A DNA stretch of 64,000 nucleotides, from the NCBI RefSeq assembly GCF_035582795.1, contig NC_134366.1, positions 107,143,756-107,207,755 of the forward strand, read 5' to 3'. Below are positions 1-11,619 of the stretch, piece by piece. The translations under genes were made by a program, and so were the position numbers. This DNA comes from Mycteria americana (taxonomy: Eukaryota > Chordata > Aves > Ciconiiformes > Ciconiidae). A model generated the notes under the pieces. It was given only the letters and a program-made list of their open reading frames with translations, did not search any database and was not told where the DNA came from. The stretch's first letter is position 1. Every line of letters begins with the position of its first letter.

Positions 1-83
1 GAAGTTGGTTTTACCCTCAGTCTCCCCATGCTGAATGGACAGACAGCCTTGGCCAGAGCGATTTTATTCATTATGGAATGAAT

Positions 84-273
84 TCATTTGGCTACCTATA
101 AATTACAATATTCCTTCTTGCCCTACCTAGCATCCTCCCCAGTTTTTCTTCAGTCCTGTTTGTGAGAGTTTCTTGCTTCAAACACTAAGAAGTCTCCTCT
201 GCATTTCTCTGACTATTCACTTTTATCTCTTTGGGTTTCTTTGGTGGCCAAACCTGCTCCTCACAACTACCAA
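84..273. repeat. 190-bp direct duplication, copy 1
   Basis: This matches 758-946 at roughly 93% identity by eye, in the same orientation, from TCATTTGGCTACC to CTCACAACT. The spacing is about 674 bp. The sequence between and around the copies is not shared. I do not recognise the family; LTR remnants or a local segmental duplication are both possible. Confidence 0.8.
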
Positions 274-757
274 CTGCTCTTTGGGATACACCTGCATATT
301 TCTCCACTTACATACAATATTGTAAACTGCACCGTGTAAACTGTGGTGGTCTAAGAGGTGTCTGTTCCTGCATCTGTGACAGAGAAATTTCCTATCGGTA
401 GCTTGTATATCACAGAAAGATGGCATTATCCCACAAGAAGGGTAGAGTAGCCTATCATATGCTTTTCAGGGATGTATTTACCTAAATGGCAAAGATTTAT
501 TTGGACATTTGCGGTACATCAAGCAACACGCTGTTTTGTGCACTGTAGTGTTCGTTATATTTAATAAACAGATCACTTATGGCTTAGCACACAATGGATG
601 CCTCTTTGCTGATGACAGTCCTCTGTCATGTATAACTTCACTTTGGCATTGCTCCCAACGCAATTGCTGTGGGCAGAGCTGCACTTCCCCAAAGACAGAC
701 CTTTCTGCACAAAAACATCCCACAATCTGCTAACTCACTTTTGCACCTGTCAGGCAG

Positions 758-946
758 TCATTTGGCTACCCATAAATTACCATATTCCTTCTTGTCCTAC
801 CTAGCATCCTCCTCATTTTTCTTCAGTCCTGTTTGTGAGAGTTTCTGGCTTCAAACCCTAAGAAGTCTCCTCTGCGTTTCTCTGACTATTCACTTTTACC
901 TCTTTGGGTTTCTTTGGTGGCCAAAACCGCTCCTCACAACTGCCAA
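758..946. repeat. 190-bp direct duplication, copy 2
   Basis: Second copy of the element at 84-273, differing by about a dozen substitutions and a small indel. It ends about 60 bp before an exon-like microORF at 1008. Confidence 0.8.
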
Positions 947-1007
947 GCACAGCTGGCTGCCTAATAGTCTGTTAGACTACTGACTGAGCCCTTCCTTTGC
1001 AGGTGAA

Positions 1008-1097
1008 ATGGCACGAATCCCAAGGACAAAACCCATGTCGAAGATGTATATGGTGGTGCTATTGCTAGTGGCAGGCTATATTATCTGCATTTACTGA
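1008..1097 (+). CDS. Candidate 29-codon membrane microprotein exon
   Basis: Not a recognised gene. The ATG at 1008 (context GTGAAATGG) opens a 29-codon frame ending in TGA at 1095-1097. The first 14 residues are basic (MARIPRTKPMSKMY), followed by a hydrophobic stretch (MVVLLLVAGYIICIY), giving a signal-anchor-like layout. Five bases before the ATG lies a convincing splice acceptor: a pyrimidine tract CCCTTCCTTTGCAG ending at 1002, with a branch-point-like CTGAC about 20 bases upstream. No AATAAA was noticed close downstream. It could be a chance ORF, the first coding exon of a small gene, or a remnant of an envelope-like leader in an old retroelement. Confidence 0.25.
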   Translation: MARIPRTKPMSKMYMVVLLLVAGYIICIY

Positions 1098-1110
1098 GGG
1101 ATGACTCTGC

Positions 1111-3430
1111 TATCAGGACTTACTGGGTTGTGTTTTGGGCAGCTCTGAGCTCGGTTTGACTGCGGAATCACTAAAGGGTTGGGAACAACTGCTTAACTTG
1201 TTCTTTTCTTTAGCTTAAAGCTGACTCTGCAATGGTAAGGTTTAACTGTATACGGTAAAGGTCTAAGAAAACATAGCGATCGTTGTCTAACTAGCTAGCT
1301 CGCCAACAAGACAGAGTGGCCAAACAGGCTGTTTAGGAAGATACAAAGATAAGCCCCCTAAGCCAAGTCAGGACTGGAGGAAGGGAGCTCACTCCCACCA
1401 CTGAACTCCTCCTTCTCTTGAAGAATTTGGGTCACCAACAGCTCACCACAAACCCTTTCTTCTAAAGGAAATCTGGTGCTGTTGACCTTAGGGCCCAGAA
1501 AGGCACGGGAAAGATAAGCACAACAGCCCACAAAAATTTCATAGGGTCTAAAGCAACAAAGAAAAAGTGAAACTTTTTTCATCTCAAGTCATTCAGTTGC
1601 CTGAAAAAACATGCGTCTGCTCCTCTTCTCCCATCCCCCAGCATTAACACCAGAGAGAGAGAGAGAACATGGACTTCACCAGCTCATGTCAGATGCAAGG
1701 TATTTTCTGTACAACCAAGTCTATATCCTCAGAGTTACATAAACTGAAAGATTCAATGCTCCCTGAAATCGTCATAAAAAAGGCTGACAACAATGAGAAG
1801 TACTTTCCTGCTTCTGCCTCAGCACTCACCATTATTTCTAGTATTTATGCCCCTGTAAATTCATCTTAGGTTTACTCTACTGAAACGAGTTCATCTTGTC
1901 TATAAGGGAGAGCACAGACTGTTGCCTTACTACGATCATTTTTTAATCAACACTCTAAACATGGGCAAGTATCCGGAAACTAAAGGGAAAAAAAAAAGAG
2001 AACTAGGGAATACATGAAGAAGGAAGAAGAATGCTTTCCCCCTTCTTTCTCCTTGGGAAAAAAACATTTTTACACTCGGTTTTTAGATCAACCTGAGCAA
2101 CATCTCAAAAAAAGTAAAAACAAATTAAAAAAAACCTACAAAAAAAGAAGGTAACAGTGAGTTTTCCACCACTTGCTTACCCCTCTTCCCTCAGTTGTTA
2201 TGCTGGTCAAACCAGTCACCGGGCAGAAAACATTACTAGCAGAGGGAGAAGACGATTCAATATTGAACCATGGTTATTTCATATGGTTTCCCAGATGGAA
2301 AACCATAAAGCAGGGTGAGGGTTTACTGCAAAACAAAACAGAGTCTGGAGAAGGGGAAAAACATATGTATGGATGCATATATTAAAAGCAGTTTTCGAAA
2401 ATCAGTTAGTCTTCCAGCAAATGATAAGGAAATATAGAATAAATTTCCACTTTTTTCCAACCAAAGCTTTACATCAGAAACTGTTGTCTGGACATATTGA
2501 CAAGTTGTGTATGTACAAGCACATCGATTTTATACTGCAGAATTAAACCTCCCTGCTGCCAAATTCGGAACATTGAGGTCCTATGTGCAGAGTTAATATA
2601 ACCCATATTCATGAGCTGATAAGAAATATTACATAAATATTATTTTGATTTATCACGTAAGGAATTCTTGTCAGGATGCTCTGGGCTCATACATTTTTTA
2701 CAAATCGTTGCTATTTTGGTAAAGCAAAAACGTGGGGTGAACAGCGCCAGCAAGTAGTTACGATTTCCTGTATTGTTACTATGCAGCATGCCAAGATTTA
2801 TAGCTAACTTCGTCAATAGCTTTCATTGTCCTGCCTTTATACATTTTCCTTACTCTGTTGTTGTTGGTTTTTTAATCATTAACTTCAAATTGACATCCTT
2901 GGGCCAATTCATTTTTAATTTAGGAGTGTGAAACAAAAATAGCTCCATGAGTCAAGAATTAAACGAATGAGAAATGAGCATATGGCAAAACCCAAGCCCT
3001 TTTAGCTGCTCTTTCAATGTACTACGATTTATAACGGTGAGGTTATGTGGTAAAGTTTAGAGTACAAAGCTTATGAAATAATGAATACAGGGCTTCCATG
3101 TAATTTGGCTGGCAATAACCCTGAGCAATTTTAATTAGCTTCACCTCCCCTTAACTGCAAGGACAGCTGTGGATGTGCAGCCTTCCTACAAAAGTAGAGT
3201 TCTTCAAGTTCTCTTATCTAGATGTAATTTTTGCTGTCAAAACTCAGCTTTGCAACTGATTTACCAGAAGCGAGCCTGGATTTGTGTCATTTCTGTTAAA
3301 TTATGCAATTAAAGAATCAGCCCCACAATGACAGGCAGGGAATCCCCAACAAACCAGTGAGGGAAACAGAGTACCCTGACATCGCTTCTGCCCGGGCATC
3401 AGGGGACAGCAGCCAGATCAACAAAGGTCT
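1111..3430. other. Non-coding, nothing recognised
   Basis: AT-rich sequence with a short GA microsatellite at about 1651-1664 and A-rich patches near 1985 and 2100. No ORF resembles a known protein, and no RNA gene or repeat family was recognised. Confidence 0.6.
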
Positions 3431-3439
3431 GTCTCCACC

Positions 3440-3790
3440 AGCAGAAAGGAGCACAGACAAGTGATGACAGGCAGCCAAACCCCAATATCCTAATCAGAGA
3501 GGAGCACCCTGACCTGACCTACTCCCAAGCCCATCACAGGAGGATGCTCAGCCCGCCATCCTGGTGGGAAACCCATAGAGAGGAGTTTTGGTGGGAGAGG
3601 CTCTCCAGATCACCTTACAGACTGGGGCGGGGGGGGGGGTGTTACTGCCTTCTGGGATGCAAGGGAAGAGCATTTGGGGACTGTGCAAGACTTACTACAG
3701 GGTGTTTAGAGGAAGGACCAGAGGCAGGCACAGTGAGGGATCAAGGTGGTTTGGGAGGAATAAGCATGGAAAGAAAAGACAGGAAAGGGG
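3440..3790 (+). repeat. Unclassified dispersed repeat, copy A
   Basis: It shares blocks with 43400-43690, for example CATCACAGGAG, GGGAAAGAGCATTT/GGGAAGAGCATTT and CAGGATGTTTAGGG/CAGGGTGTTTAGAGG, in the same order and orientation. It contains a run of about 11 G at 3632-3642. An LTR or other retroelement is possible, because it is followed at about 3881 by ATTAAACTCCATTTCTAAC, which resembles an LTR polyadenylation region. The family was not identified. Confidence 0.6.
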
Positions 3791-3919
3791 ATAAGAGCGA
3801 CTGATTGTGTGCAAATGGGTTATTGGTCAGTACACTGGCCATGACTTGTGCCTGATCACTGCAGCCCATCCTGTCTTCTCATTAAACTCCATTTCTAACT
3901 ACTTTTCTGGCTGAGGACT

Positions 3920-4500
3920 CTATTCTGTGCACATGTGTGTGTAAGGAGGACTAAGCGCCAGCAACTGGATTAGGGGACCATGAGCCACAGAACCCCTGTG
4001 TTTATGATGCCAGCAACTGGAGAAGCCTGCATGCTTGCATGGGTGTGTATATTGCTATGTATACTGCTGTGTAATCACTGGCAAAGATCAAGCTAGACTA
4101 GCCAGTGAGCAGCGTAAGACTCCTGGCAGCCAGGTATTGCAGCAGCCAGAAGTCTGGGCCAGATAGCGGAGAGAGCAGAGGGTCTGAGAGCTGGCTGCTG
4201 GAGGGACCAGGAAGCCAAAGCCTGCTACAGGAGAGACCGTGGGATCTAAGGGGTGACTAAGGGATCCCTTTGCATGTGTGTGCCTGTGCCTGAGCCATCT
4301 GGAGACCAGATGATCCAAGGGCCAGCTGCCGAGTAGGCTGAAGGTCTAAGGCCAGTGACTGGAGAGACCCGTAGTGTGCATCTGCGTGCCTGAGCATCAG
4401 CAACTGGAGTGGGGCTGTGGGTCTCAGGGGCTCATATGTCCAGGTGCCAGCAGCTGGGGAGACCTGGGTGTCCAGGGACAGCTACTGGAGGCATGCTGTG
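3920..4500 (+). repeat. Degenerate tandem units around GCCAGCAACTGG
   Basis: GCCAGCAACTGG or close variants recur at about 3958, 4012, 4348, 4397 and 4447, each followed by variable G-rich and GTGTG text. This looks like a decayed minisatellite, or the repeated part of the retroelement starting at 3440. Several ORFs crossing it are products of the repeat. Confidence 0.5.
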
Positions 4501-4560
4501 TGTGTATATATATTTCCCACTAAAGCACTTTCATCCTGATCAGCCAGAAAGGGAAACAGG

Positions 4561-4884
4561 ATGAGGTCACTGGTGCTGTCTGTGTTTTTGCGAGCATTGT
4601 GTTTTCTGTCCGTGTTGATCTGTGCAGCCAGCCACGTGTATACGTGTCCTGTGTGCCTGCCAGGCATACCTGCTCAGCCGTGCTGCTGGCTGCAGCAGGG
4701 GACACGGAGCTGCAGCAGCCTTGCCTCCGTCTGGCTACCAGATTTGGCAGCTCCTAACAATTTGCTCCCCAGCTTGCAGCTGGAGGGTGCAAACAGCCTC
4801 CCACATAATTTCCTCAAGGAAGGGTTAACAAGACATCTTGCTGCTACCACAAGGTCAGAGTCCCCAGGGAGCAACAACTGCTAG
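4561..4884 (+). other. 107-codon ORF with a signal-peptide-like start, unrecognised
   Basis: The frame from 4561 begins MRSLVLSVFLRALCFLSVL, a credible secretion signal, then a Cys-rich stretch CPVCLPGIPAQPCCW. The rest has low-complexity Ser/Leu content and no family I recognise. It directly follows the degenerate tandem block and has no visible promoter or intron structure. A chance ORF in repeat-derived sequence is the most likely explanation. Confidence 0.15.
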
Positions 4885-4889
4885 TCCAG

Positions 4890-5688
4890 CAGGTAGGTCA
4901 CTCTGCTGCTCGTCTGCCCTGGTAGAAGCAGTGAGACTTATGTCTGTTGTTACTATCTGCTTTCTGAAGCCTGGTGTTCACCTAGATCATTGGCCTCAGC
5001 TGCAGTCCCCAAAAGGCATGACTTAAGCAATCAGCCATGGTTGGGTACTCTTTGACCTTAACCACTTAGCTGCTGCCACATGGAGAATTCACATAATTTA
5101 TGTTCTTCTGCCCCTTTTCCTCCTCTGCCCCAGTAGCCGGCTTCCAGCTTGATTTGTTTTCCCTCCACTGCCGAAGCCTTCTGGCAAATCACTTCAATGA
5201 ACTCAAGAGATTGCTATAACACCTAGAGAGCAACGTGCCACCAGGAGCCGCTCACCTCTTTGCTGCCTCTGCCTGCCATGCTGATGGCTGGAGAGCAGAC
5301 CTCCTAGCACAGTTATGAGGCATGGATCCCTTCTTGCTTCCCAGCAACAGGAAAATCTGGGGAGACAGCAGTAAGCAGAGGTAACTTGCCTCAGGACCAG
5401 AGACCAGGTGATCAGATGATGACTATGGCTAGATCTGCCCAAAGAATTTTAAGCCTGTCCTTACTTGAAGCTCAAGACCTTTCCAGTCCCAACACCTAGT
5501 ACAATGAGTTTCTCTAGTGAGTGTGGATAACTCAGCAAAAAAACATGTCCCAAAATGCAAGATGGATGGTCTGTTCCCTGCCTGTCCCAACTTTCACTTA
5601 CTTTAAAGGAGGAAAAAATGAATAGGGATTTTTTTTGTTATTTTTTAATAAAATCTAATGTGATGGCTGTATTATTACCAGACACATG
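4890..5688. other. Non-coding, nothing recognised
   Basis: Mixed-composition sequence between the tandem block and the LTR. There is a T-rich patch at 5630-5650. No coding or RNA signal was recognised. Confidence 0.55.
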
Positions 5689-6280
5689 TGTCATGGTTTA
5701 ACACCAGCTGGCAACTAAGCCCCACACAGCTGCTCACTCACTCCCCCCAGGTGGCCTGGGGAGAGAATCAGAAGGGTAAAAGGGAGAAAACTCATGGGTT
5801 GAGATAAAGACAGTTTGACAGGGAAAGCAAAATCTGTGCGCACAAGCAAAGCAAAGCAAGGAATTCATTCACTGCTTCCCATGGGCAGGCAGGTGTTCAG
5901 CCATCTCCAGGAAAGCAGGGCTCCATCACGCATAACGGTTACTTGGGAAGACAAACGCCATCACTCCGAATGTCCCCCCCTTCTTTCTCTTTCCCCCTAG
6001 TTTTATTGCTGAGCATGACACCATATGGTGTGGAATATCCCTTTGGTCACTTGGGGTCAGCTGTCCCGGCTGTGTCCCCTCCCAACTTCTTGTGCACCCC
6101 CAGCCTACTCGCTGGTGGGGTGGGGTGAGGAGCAGAAGAGGCCTTGACTCTGTGTAAGCACTGCTCAGCCATAACTAAAACATCCCTGTATTACCAACAC
6201 TGTTTCCAGCACAAATCCAAAACACAGCCCCATACTAGCTACTGTGAGGAAAATTAACTATCCCAGCTGAAACCAGGACA
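5689..6280. mobile_element. Solo LTR of an avian endogenous retrovirus
   Basis: About 592 bp, starting TGTCATGGTTTAACACCAGC and ending CCAGCTGAAACCAGGACA, so bounded by TG...CA with inverted termini. The internal text (GGCAACTAAGCCCCACACAG, GGGTTGAGATAAAGACAG, GTGTCCCCTCCCAACTTCTT) is that of an LTR family I know from many neoavian genomes; the family name was not verified. Flanks are ACATG before and GCATG after, a possible 5-bp target-site duplication with one change. No gag, pol or env sequence adjoins it, so it is a recombined solo LTR. Confidence 0.85.
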
Positions 6281-9200
6281 GCATGTTATAAGGAACATAA
6301 ATCTGACCCCATAGTTCTCATTATCTTCTGTTGCCTGGTAGCAACTTTTCTGGTTTTTTTCCAGTCAATAATGGAATGAGAAAATTGGACCTATTCTGCT
6401 TCAGTATACCGATTTGCTACAAAAAGTTGATATTCTTAGGCAGCAGATGCTTGGAGTCTTGCCAAATGGGAGAAAAAATTGACATAGGTTTTCTGTTGTT
6501 ATTACAAGAGTACTGCATATTTATAGGTCTATAACATATCCTCACCTCTGTAACAGTCTGTCAGGCAGCTGGAAGGTTTCTAAATTACATGAAAATACCA
6601 GGTTTAGGTTCTGTCACTACAGATACGTAGAGCGGCCAAATCCAGAGAACAGAGCAGAAGTCTACACCAAAAGGATGAGCCAGATGGGAGGGCTCTACAC
6701 GATGGCAGACCCCACCATGCAGGCTGACTGCACAGTGAAAGCTGAATGAATTACTGAAGTAGTTTTTCCTTAGACATCCATTCATGTTTACCATGGTATA
6801 TGTGAGCCCAGATGTCTTCTCCTGTTGTATTTTAAAACAACTCTTACCGCAATGGATATAACGGCACGTATGTTTAATTCTTTCAACAGCTGCTGGTGAA
6901 GAGCACAATGATTTCAGGTAGTTTGTTGGGGATGATGAGAAACAGCCAGAGAAACTAATGAAAGAGAAACCCTCACCAAGTGGGAGAGGGACTTTGAGGT
7001 CAGTTAGTGCCTTGTACCCTTTGTTTTCCAAAACATTTCCCCCCAACCTAACCAGCCTTCAAATCAAGAAGTGTTAGCTAGCAGGAGATGCTCAGGTGAT
7101 GTCTTCACAGCCAACACCACCTCCGCATAACTGCAGTGCTGCAGGAGCATACATGCATGAGGCTGCTTTGGCAGTGCTAGGCATCCTCAAAGCCAGAGGC
7201 TGAGCTAGCAGGAGGACAGGCAACCAGGCCTTGGAGTGGCTAACACTGTTCGATTTGATTGTGTCTCTGCTGTTATTTCACCGGTGATTGTACAGCAGAT
7301 TGCTTGAGCCTTTAAAAAAGTAGTTTTCTGGAGGCAGCAGGCTAGCTTTTCCAAACTTTCAGGGGTCTTACTTATTTTAGGTACTTTTGAAACCCGTGGT
7401 AGCAAGTGGACTATTCCCCTGTAAAACCATAGACAGAATTGGCAACAAAGAACAGAGCACCTACCTAGAGAAAGTGACTTATTGAGTACAAGACAAAAGC
7501 TAACAGCTATGAGAAAGCCAGTTGAAGGGGCTGACTGCCCAAAATGTATTCAAGGGATTTGAGTTTTCAAAACCACTTGACACTTAGAGTAGTCTGTAAT
7601 CAGATATGCAAAACAGAGGTATCTAAAAATCACCAATCATTTCTGAAATCTTAAGGCAGGGGGTCTCCCTCTCAAGAAAGGGAGGATGCGCTGTCTCTAG
7701 ACAGCTTTCTGATTTAGGAAAGTAAGTTTTCTATATACAAAGATGTTGGCAGTCCTACCTAGCTCTTATCAACTCTGTTTAGGCTTTCTAACAAGACACC
7801 ACATGGTGTCTTTAACTAGGGAGTTAAAGAAAGTTTCTAGCTAAATGGCTTACTGAAAAAGTTGTCTGCTTTTAAACTACACATAAAATAGGTATTTAAG
7901 AAGTCATCCAAACATCTGGGCTCAAAGGTAAAATATATTAAAGGAAGAAAATAACCACGCATATGCTAATGTCGGCCATCACCAACCATTCATGAACCCC
8001 ACTAAGTCTCACCCATCATCCTCCCCTGATCTATCCCACTCTTCTCACCCAGGAAATTTTGCAGCAAAACCTTCAGATGCACAAGTACAGTCCTTGGAGG
8101 ACGAGTATAAAAGCTGATTCCAAGGTCAAGGTCTCTTCTGTTGAAAATACCATGTGTCTCAGCTTCCTTCAGCTAAGCTGTGAGATGTCAGCTTTAATGC
8201 TTCAGGCAATTGTAGTTATCGCCAAATGACTCAAGAGAAAGTTAGCCTTTAAGATATTCGAGAACTTTAACCACTTTCTGGAGTACTTCAATTTGCAACA
8301 ACAAGAAATGAACTCAAGGTCAATATGTAATGCAGAACATGGGGTTAATCACAATTTAACTGATGGGCTTGTTCATACAAGGAAAAAGAGCACATTTGAA
8401 AAAACAAGGTAACTAGTGACTTTTAGAAAGACTGAAACTCTCGTATTGGGTACTGACTGGCAGAAATAGGGCTGATTCAATTCTGAGAGGTCTTCACTAA
8501 AAGCTTCCACCTAGAAATCTGGAAGTTAAATTGTACTTTCTGGGGACTCAAGAACAAGCTGAATGCAGAAGTGGCATTATATAAATGAGCTTTAAATAAT
8601 CAGAAAGGGAGAACAGGGGAGACAACACATCGGTATGGAAAACCTGAATTAATCCTAAAACCCAGAGTATTCGCATCTTAGAGGACAGCAGTAAAAGCCT
8701 TGGCCATGTCCTCCTTCAGTTCTGCTCCTGGTTGTGTCACGCTCTCACTTTAATGCTTAAGTACGAAGAAATCCATGCAAGGGACAAATCAACCTGTTGC
8801 ACAAAGCAAATATTGCTGCTCTGTCTTGCTGGGCCACCACTGACAGCAGTCCCAGATGGTTCCTTAGATGGGTCATACTATGCTCCTTGTGAAAGCTGCA
8901 GAGACTCTGGGTGCAAACTCTCTCCCTTTTAAAAAACAAAAGATCCCTCTTAGAGACTTCTTTTCCTGCAGCTTCTTCTCCCAGGCAAGCAGGTTGCTGT
9001 CACTGACTAAAACAGCGCTGGACCCTAGCCCACCTCCAGGCACACGGGGTACAACCTAGCCTAAGAAGTGACTTGAACAGCGGACACAGACCTCTGCAGT
9101 CTCTGGCCCAAACAGCCCCAGGCAAAGACCCCAGGACAGAGGGGAGAGGTGATATCCAGAAAGCCTTTGGACTCCGCACGGAGTGAAAAGGGATGGACTA

Positions 9201-10220
9201 CTGCTCACACGTTTAGCTTTTTCCCTCCATGCGCACGTAGCCCTCCCAGCTGTGGGAGGACAACCTACCCAGGCTCAGTTTCCCTTCCTCACCACAAAGA
9301 GGCCCCACCAAAGTGGCTTCTCTCATGAGCGCTTTGCACGTGGAAACAGGAGGCCACTTACCGTTTAATAACACAGATACATTCTTCTACCCATGTATAA
9401 AGGAAAACTGGTAGGGTCAGCCCCATCAAGTTTCTGACCCACACCCTGCCCCTGCTGACACCTGGCGAAGCTGTACAGACTAGCCAGGCATGGTTTCCAT
9501 CTTCATCCATCCAGGACCTCTGCAGTCTCCCTCCATCCCTTCCCTCATCTCTCTTTGTCCAAGAGAAGGATTTGTTTTCAGTTCTTTCATTACCCTTTTG
9601 ACCGATTGTTGTATTAGACACCAGTTCCCAGCCCAAGCCCAGACTGGAAGGGGACAGGTGCCTACTGGGTATCCAAATAAATGAAAATGCTCACACGAAC
9701 ATCAGAATTTTGAGATCTCTGTCTCAGAAATAACAACTTTTGAATGGTCTCAGGGTGCCAGCCTGCCACCTACCTCCCCCAGGACCTGGTCTCTCAGTGG
9801 GGCAGGGCCAGCACCCCACTGCTTCTGTCAGTGGGAGCTGCCATTGCAGCAGCAAGGCTTCTGCACCTCCTTCCCCACCACTGCCCTCAGCACTGGGAAG
9901 GAGGTAACCCCATCTCCATTGCAGCCACCACCGACTTCCCATTGTCCTTCATCATCACCATCACAGTCATTGCCACCACCTGTCCCTTCCTTCACCCATC
10001 ATTAAACCACAGATATGGTAAAGTAAAGCACTCCATGGACCTTGCTACAGTGAAACTTGCTCATGCCAGCAGAGAGTGGACTTGCTGTCCCTGGTTTCTC
10101 TGTCCTGCCCCCTAAATAAGGACAGATGGAGAAAAAGCAGGGTCCTACCCTTGCCATTGCTATCCTCTTCCCATTGCTCTCCACAAGCAGACAGTGGCCC
10201 CATCCTCCTCTTCACGCAAC
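6281..10220. other. Non-coding, nothing recognised
   Basis: No protein family is recognisable. A 153-codon minus-strand ORF at 6585-7046 and a 123-codon plus-strand ORF at 9744-10115 show no domain, no splice context and biased composition. No RNA gene was noticed. Confidence 0.55.
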
Positions 10221-10221
10221 A

Positions 10222-10500
10222 GCTGAGGTGGGAAGGGACCTCTGGAGGTCATCTAGTCCAACCCCCCTGCTCAAGCAGGGCTACCTAAAGCCCATTGCCT
10301 ACATCCATGTCCCGATGGCTTTTGAATATCTTCAAGGAGGAAGACTGCACAACCTCCCTGGGTCCTTCTGTGTCTGTGTTTGACCACCCTCACCATAAAG
10401 AGGATTTTTCTGATGTATAAACAGAATTTCCCATATTTCAAATTGTGCCCATTGCCTCTCATCCTTCCACTGGGAACCAGCATCCTCCCTCTGGAGATCA
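10222..10500 (-). mobile_element. CR1 LINE 3' fragment
   Basis: The plus strand reads GGGAAGGGACCTCTGGAGGT and CATCTAGTCCAACCCCCCTG, the reverse complement of the standard CR1 3' end. It continues through TTTGACCACCCTCACC and GTGCCCATTGCCTCTCATCC. The element is 5'-truncated and lacks the terminal octamer repeats. The distal boundary near 10500 is approximate. Confidence 0.85.
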
Positions 10501-11004
10501 CGTTGAGTCAAGGTCTCTGCTGTGCCAGGGGTGCTCGCTTGAGTCGCTGCAGGGGACCGTGTCCCAGCACGACACCTGCACATGGCCCCAGCAGACTCTG
10601 TTGGCTGCCTCTGTCAGTGCCGCTCCTACTGCCCCCCTGCACTTTCAGCTTCTCCTAATTAGAAACAAAAAAGCCAGTACACAGCTGCCTCTCCACATCT
10701 GTTTTTCCCTTCCCTGGTTTCCTTCCTTGTCCTTTTGCCTGGATTATTCCCTCTCAGTGCCTGTGCCCGCTCTGCTACGCCTTCCTCCCCGCACCTCTGC
10801 GCGGTCTCTTCTCCTCTACTAGCTGCACCCTCACGTCAGCCCCACCATCTCTTACCAACTGTTCCGGGCACCCAGAGGTGAAGCTATCCTTACTCCCAGG
10901 CAACCCAGGTCCTCACAAGTCTTTAGGAAATCCAAGAGGATTATACTGAGCAGCCCAGCCATACCCACCTTCAGGGAATTCAGATACATTTATGAGACAG
11001 GACT

Positions 11005-11355
11005 TCAGCACAAAGTCACACTGACGTTTCTGTTTGTCATTTTTACTGCCTGTCCACTAATTCTCTTACTTTTATAGTTCCTATTAGTTTTCCCAGCACA
11101 AGTGTCAAATTTACCAGCCCACAGTTTCCCCTCTCTCCCTGGAAACCTTTTTAAAAAAACTGGCATCATGCTTGCAACAGCCTTGTAACAGCAAACTGGT
11201 TTTAGACAAGAGGTTGCACACTGCTGCACGCACATCAGCTCTTGCATCCGTACATTCTCCTTTAGGAGACCTGGCTGAATATCTTCCAGTCCTGGTGATC
11301 TGGTAATACTCATTTTGTCTATTCCTTCCATAAGGAATAGGTCTTCTGCAGTCAC
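11005..11355 (-). pseudogene. Possible decayed LINE reverse-transcriptase fragment
   Basis: A 116-codon minus-strand frame contains KMSITRSPGLEDIQPGLLKE, which resembles the non-LTR reverse-transcriptase pattern K...KSPGPDGI.P.LLKE. Further on, ASMMPVFLKRFPGREG resembles the family's 'A.V.PIFKKG' block. The stretch between is shorter and altered, and nothing continues beyond the frame. It is probably an old CR1- or L2-like remnant. The resemblance is by eye only. Confidence 0.35.
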
Positions 11356-11619
11356 TTCAGACTGGGCAACTGAATGGGTGACTTCTCTATGGTGTGCTAA
11401 TCAAAGATGAACTCTGCTGTCAGGATCCTTTCTCCCGAAACGTCCACCCTTTTCCAGATGGTGGGAATGGGGAGCAAACACTCCGCTCTCTCGCACACCC
11501 ACTCCCTGCCTACTGAAAATGTATCTTTTTATGCCCACGCTCCGAAGGAAGAAATAGAAGTGCTGCAATTTCAGTATACTCATTTTGTTGTGAATTTATG
11601 CAACCTGCTTGCTTTCCGC

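Noticed and set aside
6585..7046. 153-codon minus-strand ORF
   Set aside because: No recognisable domain, no splice or promoter context, and unremarkable composition. It is the longest non-repeat ORF but within what 64 kb of non-coding DNA can give.
10445..10822. 125-codon plus-strand ORF
   Set aside because: It starts inside a CR1 fragment in antisense and runs into unrelated sequence.
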